The notes under the pieces are model-generated. The model was not told the origin of the DNA. It ran no database searches and saw only the letters and a list, made by a program, of their open reading frames with translations. A DNA stretch of 64,000 bases from Nannochloris sp. 'desiccata' (Eukaryota > Chlorophyta > Trebouxiophyceae > Chlorellales > Chlorellaceae). This document shows positions 53,704 through 62,460 of the stretch, piece by piece (position 1 is the stretch's first letter; every line of letters begins with the position of its first letter). Both the position numbers and the translations under genes were made by a program. The stretch covers positions 1,612,001 through 1,676,000 of the forward strand of contig JAGTXX020000011.1 in assembly GCA_019044685.2 (NCBI GenBank). Reading direction: 5' to 3'.

Positions 53704-56098
53704 TCAGTAGATGGCAGTGCCATTGATGGATACCTTGCCATTCTGGCCATTCAGGGTATTGCTGTCAGCAAAGGCAAGGCCCTTGGCCTTGATGTTCCTG
53801 AAAGCGCCAGTGCCTGAGGTAAAGTCCATGGTGCCAGTGAAGGCAATATAGTTGGCAGCCGGATCAGTAACAAAGGTGGCCGTGGCATTCGCGCGAATGA
53901 GACCAATGTCAGATACGATACGGACCCTGATAGTGGCGCTGCTCTTCTTAAAGTCGATAGTGTAGGTGAGGGACACATTTCCAGTGCCGATGGGCAGGCC
54001 AGACATACCGCCCTGGTCGGTGATGCGATTCACTATGACATTGGTGGTCTTCACGTCAGCAATGAGCTGAATTTCACGTGGGATGGGGCGGGGCGCCATG
54101 CGAACAGACTCAACCTCCTTGATCTTCTTCCTTAGGCGAGCAAATTCAATTTCTTGAGCAAGGGTGCGCTTGTAGTTGGGTGCTGCCAGGTTCTTCACTT
54201 CATTAGGGTCCTTCAGCAGATCATACATCTCCCACTGACTGCGGACCTTGGTCTCCTCACGAGAAGGGTCGTAATACTTGGCAATTTTGTAGCGCACTTC
54301 ACGCACAACAATCAAATGGCAGGGCTCCTTGACATAAGGACCTCTGTCCTGTCCAGCCTGGAAATCATCGTAAGTGAAGGGGATGTACTCCTGGACAGGC
54401 TTGGCAGTCTTAGGATTAAGGATGATGGAAGAGTAGTCAATGCCTTCCCACGCAGCACGTTCAGTAGCTGGAACATCAAACAAGCTGGCGATGGTGGGGA
54501 CGAAATCCACGTGACCGACCAGAGAGTCGGTCTCAACGGGCTCAGGGAAGATCTGGGGGTTGGAAAAGATAAGAGGAATGCGCTGCAAGATAGAGGATAG
54601 AATATCATGTTAGAAATATTAATCAATCAAATTATGAGCGATATTTATTAAAACATTTAAGAAAGAAACAAAGAAGTTGGGGCAGCTTTAGCAAGGCAGG
54701 GATCGACGGCGGCAAGGTCCCCAGCACACTTGAATTTCTATCTCTACAACCAGGCTATTCTCTCATGATTGTACACAAATAGCTATTGAACTCACCAAAG
54801 ACTCCTCATACATGTTGAACATCTTCTGGCTGCACATATCAAGGGAAAAGGAAATATAAAGTGAGAAAGTATGGGCTGGGTGGAGGCACAGAGCGCGCAG
54901 CAGGGCGACGAGCTTTTAATTCGCTAGTCGCAGTTACCAAAAACTTACCGCTGGGCTCCGTGAGCAGTGCCCATCTCTCCATGATCAGAAGTGCGAATGA
55001 TGACAGTGTTCTCATAGAGGCCAGCCTTCTCCAATGCCTCGATGGTGTCGACCAGATAGGAGTCAGTCTCCTTCATAAGGTTGGCATAGAAGTTGATGTA
55101 AGCGAGCTGCTGCTCAGGGGTATCAATAGCACCTCCCAAGTCAAAGATCCTCTTGAAGTTAGCCTGCGCTTGGGGTTTGGTGAACAGGCTTTCATTCACA
55201 GTAGAGGGGAGCCCAATGGGACCATCCAAATAAGAAGAGCTGTAGTTGGTGCTGCTGATGGTTGAGGGGTAGAAGAGCACATCGTGGGGGTTGACAAGAG
55301 AAATAACCAGGAAGAAGGGCTGATTCTGTGCTGCCTCAGAAGCGATGTACTGAAGAGCTCCCTCCTCGCAGTCTTCTACATTGCCTTCGCTGTACATAAA
55401 GCGGTAGTCGTTGTTAGCATATGAGCCACCAGCCTCAGACAGACTCTGGTTGGCGCCAGCGTCAGGGCAGTTCCAGCGGGAGAATCCATACTTGCCCAGG
55501 TCAGAAGGCTGCCACACATAATCGGGGCTAGATGGCTTGTTCAAATGTGATTTACCTTTGTAGACAACCTGCTTGAAACCAGCAGCCGCTGCAACAGTGG
55601 CCAGGTTGGGAATTATGTCGGGAGTAGGCAATTCAACTTGCGGGTAAGTAGTGTTGGGCATTTCCTGCTCCAGGGTGTAGCGCACACCATGCTGAGCGGG
55701 TAAGAAACCAGACATAAGGGTAGAACGTGCGGGGGAGCACATGCAGGCGTTGGTGAAGGCCTTTTTGAACCAAAGGCCATTCTTCTTGAGACGGGTCATG
55801 CCAGGCAGGTTCTCCTCCTCCCAACCGGGGGGGAAGTGCATCACGGTACGCTCCTGATCAGAGATGAACATCACGACATTTTTTCCCTTGAAGGGGTTGC
55901 CTTGGGCTGCAGAGAAAGTGTGCAGGGGGGTAAGGCATTAAATTTGTTGAGCTGAGCAAAAGGGAGAAGGTAAGAAGCATGCAACTTTATTGCAAGCCAG
56001 ACCCCAATTATGATTTCCATATATATGCCACATAATTGCTTACCGCTTGCTCCTGCGGAGCACAAGGCCATGGCCAGGACAGTCAAGATCATGCGCAT
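53704..56098 (-). CDS. secreted sulfatase with C-terminal beta-barrel-like domain
   Basis: Type I sulfatase that would hydrolyse sulfate esters outside the cell or in the secretory pathway. Four exons, 56044-56098, 54949-55906, 54796-54829 and 53704-54582, close the frame to 623 residues. The signal peptide is ILTVLAMALCSAGASG. The metal-binding start is NVVMFISDQER. The formylglycine site CSPARSTLMSG has the convertible Cys in C-x-P-x-R. Later motifs are SDHGEMGTAHGAQRQ and MYEESLRIPLIFSN. After residue 500 an additional beta-strand domain ends FTGTMDFTSGTGAFRNIKAK and NGQNGKVSING, like allene-oxide-cyclase-type barrels. Codons lean to C/G endings compared with neighbours. It lies within the block bracketed by the COX11 repeats, so it probably arrived with it. 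Confidence 0.9.
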
Positions 56099-58138
56099 TT
56101 CGAAAGGGTAGGATGGAGAGAGAGAAAGCCCTACTGGCACTGATATCCCACGACCCAATTATATGAATATGTATATAAAAGGTTGAAGGTGTCCTATTCC
56201 CGCTATGTTTCCCGCCGCCCGCCAGTTTCCAGCTAAATCTGCCTAAAAGCCACGTAACCGTTGCGTAACGGTCAAAAAAAAAAAAAATCAAAAAAAAAAT
56301 CTCCGGGTTGAACCGTTACGTTGAACCCTCTGCTCCTGCAGCAGCTGACTGAGCGCCAAATTTATAACATAATATATGAGCCATATTTGACTTTTACATG
56401 ATTAAGTTCTACCACTACTTGCGTAGCAGCTGCCTAACCCCACTGCATGCCTGATCTTTGATCGCTTCGCCAAAGCCTTTGGAGAGGTTTTTAAATAGTA
56501 AGGGTCAGCAGAATGACCTTTGGTGTCCCTTTACTTAACACCGATGGACATCGCACCGGCTGCAATTGAACATGCGGCCATGGAGCTTTGCGCAAGGTTG
56601 GCACCAGCCGAGCTGACAAATGGTGGATTATCTGAGAAATGATCTGAGAAGGGTGGCGCTGACCGAGTGCAGGCTGAGAGCAGCATTGTTGGCAGGCAGC
56701 ATAGCCCTGGAAAGCATTGCACCGGCCTGCTGGCTATCAATTTAATGCTGTCAGGATGGCAACTGCTGTCAAAGATAGGGTCTCTAAAGGAGATTAGAGA
56801 GTGCTGGTGGGGCGGCGGTTGCACATGAGCACAAGCGCAATTTAAATTACAGTGGTGTTGAACCAGCAAATTCTTGCGTGATCTACAATCAAACAACCGA
56901 AAGATGTTAGCGTATATCTCTATCGCATCAAGGTGAGGCTTTGCCCAGCAGTTCATTATAATGTAGGGGCCGTCGCCCGCAACACGTCTTGCCATCCCGT
57001 CTCGACAATTGCTACTTCAAGCTTGCGTTCTATTAATAGTTTGACTCTCGCTTCCTTTTGGATGCAGGATATTTACTATTTACATGGTCTATGTGATGTG
57101 GAAGGCAGGTTTCGTGCTGCTGCCCTTTGCTGCGCAGCACATTCTATCCGGGCGCCTGAGCGGTGGCCGCCTTTGGGCTCAAGCAGAGTACATAAATTCA
57201 CAACAGGGTACCGAAGCCTATCAGCTATGGGATTGCAGAAGGCCTTGCTAGAGATATGTCAACGTTTTTAATATTGTTTTAAAGTAGATTTTCTGCCATC
57301 TCCTGCTAATTAAGCCTCTGCAGCTGCCGCATAGGCATGCATGCGCAAGCAGGGCGAAGAATCTGTGCTGATCAGTGTCATCTTTAGTTTAAGATGACTG
57401 CTGGCATTGTAGCTCATGTTGCAGGAGAAGGTATACCTATATATATATATATTAATATATAACGTTAAACCCTAAACTTCCAGAGCATTAAGATATATAT
57501 CGATATTAACGGGTCGAACCTTACTTTAATCACTGGCGCTGTGTCCTGCGCTGCGACACTCGGGCAGCAACACTAGGCGCTGTTTCTTGGCAGCATAGGG
57601 GAGCTCTGGCTGCAACTCGCTCAGTTCATATGGCTGAGGCAATCATATGTAGAAGACTGGGTTTATTGATGAGAAGGGCACTATAATGTGAGCGATGTGT
57701 GCCGTGGCATGGCTTTATCTGCCGCTAACAAACTGAGAGTGGGCGGCGTGCTCCCCATTGTAGCTTTGAAGCTGGGCTGCATAGCTGGGCACTGACATTA
57801 TCAATATCTGCGTCCTAAGGAATCTACGTAATTGTCTACTATGGAAGGCTTAGGCTCGCCTGGAAGCCTTTTTGGAGGCAGCTAATCAGATGCTGCTATA
57901 TTTATATCTGGTAGAGTGGCTCTGTATTCATAGACCAGCGCAGGTGCTCTAAAGTTCTGGAGGTGGCGCAGGATAGCTTGGACATGAGCGGCCAGATTGG
58001 CGGCAACAGATTTCAGGGGTGCGTTGCCTGGCTGGGGTGCTAATCCTTGCTGCTGACAGCATATTAAACCCGTGCTGCTATGTGCTGGTGCAGGACACAT
58101 GTTGTAGAGAGTGATCCAGCTCTCATGGGGACTGCTTC
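56099..58138. other. gene-poor 2 kb segment of the inserted block
   Basis: No credible gene. A 154-codon minus-strand frame at 56531-56995 starts at ATG but has no domain and an amino-acid mix typical of noise. Features seen are poly-A tracts near 56274-56300, an AT dinucleotide run near 57438-57461 and one telomere-like word (TAAACCCTAAAC near 57463). Many CTGC/GCAG words also occur. The texture differs from the compact genes around it. Confidence 0.5.
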
Positions 58139-58379
58139 GGTACAGTGTTTTTGTTTTGAAGAGCAGCGGTTGAGAGCAGGTGAAAAAGTCGATATGCCAG
58201 TTTTCTTTTATATAGATCCGGAGTTTGCTACAGATGTTAGAATGCGTGGTATAGAGAATATTACGCTGAGCTATACGTTCTTTAAAGTGGCAGAAGATAA
58301 TGGGGATGATGATGAGGTCGTACAAGAGACAGTTGGCGGTGTTGTTCCCGTGCAGGCAGCCACTACTGCCACTCAATAA
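58139..58379 (+). pseudogene. COX11 3' fragment (right copy of the direct repeat)
   Basis: The 208 bp repeat continues in frame to [19 protein letters not shown] and a TAA at 58377-58379. This tail is absent from the left copy and may be the ancestral COX11 C-terminus and 3' UTR. Upstream of 58139 there is no COX11 exon, so this copy cannot make the protein alone. It is read as a fragment left by the insertion or duplication event. Confidence 0.85.
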
Positions 58380-58670
58380 TGAACGAGTAAATGAATGTCA
58401 GACAAAGCACTGGCCGGATATCGATATTATTTTGATGCTTTTTGGTTGGTTAAAACGAAGGAAACAGTCATTTAAGAATGGAACATATATCTATTAAATC
58501 CATCACTCGGCGGGAAGTATAAGAATTGGGAATGGTGTCAACAAAAGAAAAAGAAGCTTATCAAACGAACAGAGAAGGAAAAGCAAAAAAGTTAAAACCA
58601 TCAAAAATCGAAGGGGGGCGGGTATATAATGAAATTAAATTATAAAATTTTAATGGAATACAGGGGTTCC

Positions 58671-59712
58671 TTACTGAGAAATATATTTGAATAAAGCGAC
58701 GGCTACAGCACCAACAGCACCGACAGCCAACACACCTACAGCAGCAGTGGCGACCTGAGCAATCGCGTTGCTGTTGCTGCCAGCACCTTCCTCAACCGAG
58801 ACGCCCTCAACATATACCTTGGGCTCTAATCCATATACATTGTTATTTTCCAAAGAGGTATCAGATCCACCTTTCGTCAAGTTACCGCCAGTAGCTCTGG
58901 TAGTAGAGCCAGAGATATCAACTGAAATTGAGTCTTGTCCAAGCTTGACGGGATAGATTTCAAGATTACGGCAGGTATCCTGAGGAGTCAACATACGGAG
59001 TACGAAATTGTTAGGATACCACGAGATAATGGATCCATCTTTGAGGGAGAAAAGAGTACCGGTACCAGGGCATTCAATAGCGAAATCTTGGGTGAATTTG
59101 GCACGAATGAAGCCTTCAGAGTATGCACCCTCGGCGGGGGATCTGGCTTCAATTGCGTAAATTGAGTTGCGATACCAGAAGATAAGGACACCTTTGCCCT
59201 CAACACGGACTTCCTTACGGGTACCTGTAGAATAAAGTGGGGATAATTAACGATCAGATGAGGGGAAGTAGTGGTGGAGAATATTATTACTAAGAACAAG
59301 ATCACTTGGTGATTTCAATAGCCGGGATAGATTAAAAGAGACAAGAGTGGTTTCTTACCCTTGGGGAGATCTTCGGGTCTCATGACGGGGATGAAAACCC
59401 CGTCAGATTTGACTCCGCTAGCGGAAGCCTGTGCGGTAACTGCCAGTAGGTAAAATAAAATCATAAAAAGTGAGAGAAGGTGGGTGTGATGTGGTAGATT
59501 GGCCGACATCAGTCCGTTTCTTCAAATGAGAAATTTCACCACAACTTACCAGTCATTGCTCTACCCTGCATTTTTTTGATGGAATTGATACGCTTGGCAG
59601 TAAAAGAAGCTGCCTTAAAAGCCATGGGTGTAGGCATGTGGCAGCTCTTGGCTTTTGGGGCCAAGCAAATTGGGGCCGTGGCCATTGCTACGGAGGAAGC
59701 TACGATCTGCAT
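58671..59712 (-). CDS. PSB33: PSB33/LIL8-type Rieske-like thylakoid protein
   Basis: Closely resembles Arabidopsis PSB33 (At1g71500), a thylakoid protein that helps maintain photosystem II-LHCII balance. Three exons, 59550-59712, 59359-59439 and 58671-59224, all phase 1, give 265 residues. The N-terminus is a Lys/Ala/Met-rich plastid transit peptide (MQIVASSVAMATAPICLAPK). The Rieske-like fold shows KEVRVEGKGVLIFWYRNSIY, AIEARSPAEGAYSEGFI, CPGTGTLFSLKDGSIISWYP, NNFVLRMLTP and LEIYPVKLG. The CxH and CxxH cluster ligands are missing, as in the plant protein, so no iron-sulfur cluster is expected. A C-terminal span (VATAAVGVLAVGAVGAVAVA) ends FKYISQ. It shows the host is photosynthetic. Confidence 0.92.
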
Positions 59713-59872
59713 GATAATTGGTTTGAGAGGAATTAGATTACAAGCGTGGCAAGCGAAAGGCCAAGAAAAGGGAATGTTTGTGGCTCAATGTTGGCGCAGA
59801 GATCATCGGATTTTCTTTTGCGTTCGAAAATGTGTTGACCTGATTTTGCAGTTGCAGTTGAAACATTAAAAA

Positions 59873-59947
59873 ATGTCCATAAAATTGAACGCTGAAGTTA
59901 CGAATACTACAATCAAAGAGCTGGCCATATGGCACTACGCCGTTTAA
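59873..59947 (+). promoter_or_regulatory. overlapping upstream ORF
   Basis: A 24-codon frame begins at an ATG 56 bases before the main ATG of the coiled-coil gene and stops at 59945-59947, inside that gene's coding region in another frame. If it is in the mRNA it could reduce translation of the main protein. The transcript start is unknown. Confidence 0.3.
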
Positions 59948-60633
59948 AAGATTGCATAGAGGAGCTGCATGAAAATCGAGGTCCGAACGCAGCGGAATTG
60001 GAGCGTATGACCACCTCAGCTCTGACAACCCCCAATTGCCCATCATCTAAACAGTATATTAAATGGGACGAAGTTCGTGACTTTCTCCTGATGGCAGAGG
60101 AGGCTTTGCGTGCCAAGGATTTAGCTACGCAAAGGTAATTGTTGTAATTTCTTTTGCTTGCTTCGGTAAATTCAATTCCACATTAAGTCTTTGATTATTA
60201 TCATCCCCACAGAGCTGTTGAAGAGGCCAAGAATCTCGGTTCGAGTGACGAGGTGGATTTTTTACTCCAAGAGATTGGAAAAATCTCCGAAGAGCGCTCG
60301 ACTCTTCAACAACGTGTCCAGGAGCTGATGCGTGCCAACCAGTCCCTGACAGAAGAAATCACAATCATTAGAGCGCATATTGAGGCTGCAGGAGATGCTG
60401 TACCGCCTAGCCCTGGGTTCCCTCCCTCTGATGGACAGCATTCTCATCAACTCGCTGAGGAGAGAGCTCGCACCGCCGCCCTTGAAAACGAACTTGATAG
60501 GTTAAAGATAGAAATAGAAAGCCTGCAAATGAAAAATGACGCTAAAGACGAGTCCCCAAACTCACCCAGGATCCGTGCTGGGAAAAATACCAATAGGAAA
60601 AGGAAGAATACCAACAACAGGAAGAAGCCTTAA
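59929..60633 (+). CDS. coiled-coil protein of unknown function
   Basis: Two exons, 59929-60134 and 60213-60633, join in phase 2 (donor GTAATT, acceptor CCACAG), giving 208 residues. The N-terminal region is helical (MALRRLKDCIEELHENRG, WDEVRDFLLMAEEALRAKDL). Two coiled-coil segments follow (EIGKISEERSTLQQRVQELM and ENELDRLKIEIESLQMKN), separated by a Pro-rich hinge. The C-terminus is strongly basic (RKRKNTNNRKKP), possibly a nuclear signal. No family was recognised. Convergent with MMACHC. Confidence 0.7.
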
Positions 60634-60837
60634 ATAGTAATATCGATATTGTTTTTTTTACCCCTCCCCGTCCATACCTCCTACTCTATTATACTAGCTA
60701 GATGACTGATTAACCCTCCTTTCCTCTATCAATCCTCATTGCGAACCATGACATTGTAACAGAATTGTAGAGAGATAGAGGTAGATATGTGTGTATAGTA
60801 ATTAAAAAAGATAGTGAGTAATTTATTATTCATTCAT

Positions 60838-61752
60838 TCATTCAGCGGTAATTGTTTTTTCTCTTTTTGTGAAATCAGATACGAGTTTTCGTAGTAATTC
60901 TCTATCTCCTGTATAATGATACAAAATTTGCTGTTTATCATATCTATATGGATGTCCAGGCGCAGCAGCATCGCGTACAGCAAGCCATTTCTCCCATCCC
61001 GCACGAACATCCTTCATTTCAGGGAGCTTCCCATCTGCACCGTCAATATCGTTATTATCATCATTACTATTACTCGAAAACGCTGCTGCTGCTGCAGCCT
61101 GCACGTTCAACATAGTCGCATTATCTAAAGGGCATGTCAAGGGAGTTGGTTGAATTAAAGATCTCGTATTAACACCATCAATCCCATTGCCGGAAAAAAC
61201 GACGGTGCACCGTAGAGAAAACCACGGCCCAAATGTTGGATGGAAGGATAGATGACAGGTGTGGTCGAGATATGCAAGCCCGCAGCATTCTGCCATTCGT
61301 TGCATGGCTACAAAACCTTCTCTTCCGCGTAAATTTGCAGTGGTGTGAGACCAGTAAATCTTATAATTATCGCAAGAAGGGGATGAGGAAGAAACAGAAG
61401 AGGGGGGTGGGGCTCCTGCCGGGAAGGATTGAGCCAGTGCTGTACTAATACTGCGTTCAATATAAGCATTTAAAGGGTGCGGATCGTGTAATATAGATGA
61501 ATTAGATGCACAGTAAGCCAAAAATTTAGGCCAAATAGCTTTGGAATTGCCAATTATGAGCGTAAGAGGATCATCCTTGGTGGCGCTGCCACAATCCTCG
61601 GCGGTTGGCGGTGGTGGTGGTGGTAGTGGAATTTGAGAGGCTAGAGCGTGTTCTGGGAGACAGTTGTTGTACCAGCTGAGTGCTAATGGCTGTACAATAT
61701 CAATTCCGTAGGTTTCAAGCGTAGATTTAAAGGTAGAGATAGCCTCCTCCAT
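60838..61752 (-). CDS. MMACHC: MMACHC-like cobalamin-processing protein
   Basis: MMACHC (CblC) removes the upper ligand of cobalamin in the cytosol with flavin or glutathione so B12 can be turned into cofactors. The 304-residue intronless ORF has the family's landmarks in order: IDIVQPLALSWYNNCLP (compare the human FEVYPFQVAWYNELLP region), DPLTLIIGNSKAIWPKFLAY, GREGFVAMQRMAECCGLAYL, the hallmark LSFHPTFGPWFSLRCTVVFS, and a C-terminal YDKQQILYHYTGDRELLRKL. A Pro-rich loop and an Asn/Asp loop are extra. This implies the alga uses exogenous B12, probably for methionine synthase; that is inference. Confidence 0.85.
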   Translation of the reverse strand: MEEAISTFKSTLETYGIDIVQPLALSWYNNCLPEHALASQIPLPPPPPPTAEDCGSATKDDPLTLIIGNSKAIWPKFLAYCASNSSILHDPHPLNAYIERSISTALAQSFPAGAPPPSSVSSSSPSCDNYKIYWSHTTANLRGREGFVAMQRMAECCGLAYLDHTCHLSFHPTFGPWFSLRCTVVFSGNGIDGVNTRSLIQPTPLTCPLDNATMLNVQAAAAAAFSSNSNDDNNDIDGADGKLPEMKDVRAGWEKWLAVRDAAAPGHPYRYDKQQILYHYTGDRELLRKLVSDFTKREKTITAE

Positions 61753-62460
61753 TTTATATCTTCAGATATGTAGACTATCTTTTTTGCCACAACGGCAAAA
61801 GTTTCTAGTCTGCAGCAAAGGTAAGTGCGTTTAGATCGACTTTTAAATGTGAATAAACTAAGATGAATTTAAATAAAGAAAGAAGTGTCCTCAAGTGTCT
61901 CAGTCCTATCGATCTGCCTCCATGGTGAAGTCAGTTAAATATAAAGCATGAAGTTTGGTGTCGTCACCGACAACTTGAGATGGTGCATTTTCAATGTCTA
62001 ATTTTGCATGGAAACTTGGTATGATGGCGCACTTACTGTTCATAACATCATCTTGTTGGTTATGCTATTCTGCATTATCAGTGATCGCCTATACTAACTA
62101 TGAAAGGCGGCCTTGTTTGGCAATCGGCATGCAAGCTTAGATAAATTCAAAAAGCTTTGTAATCTTAAATACTTTTGCCATTCTGATGTCGATCTTTATT
62201 TACAAAGTGTGTTGATGTTACTCAAAGCTGGTGGTTATGCAGCAAAACTTATCTGGAGAGATTGAAAAAGAGGAAGAAGGCCAAAGAGGTCGGCAAGAGA
62301 GGTCAAAGCTGTGAAATAAACGCCGATGAACACACCTATCAATTCATATTATCCTTAAAAAGTTATTTTTGTTGCGCTCATGCGTGTGCTCTAGTGCCCA
62401 TTGCAAAGATCAGTTGTTTTGATCAAAATCATTCACACGTTATAGTAAAATCTTGCAGCC
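61753..62460. other. divergent intergenic region MMACHC/TML
   Basis: About 708 bases between head-to-head genes, presumably two promoters and 5' UTRs. A 99-codon plus-strand frame at 62262-62561 overlaps the TML first exon in another frame and looks spurious. Nothing else was recognised. Confidence 0.4.

Noticed and set aside
56531..56995. 154-codon minus-strand ORF as a gene
   Set aside because: No domain, no splice logic and a Cys/His/Ser/Pro-rich mix typical of chance frames in non-coding DNA.
57463..57475. Interstitial telomere repeat
   Set aside because: Only about one and a half TTTAGGG-type units are present (TAAACCCTAAAC); too short to claim a telomere scar.
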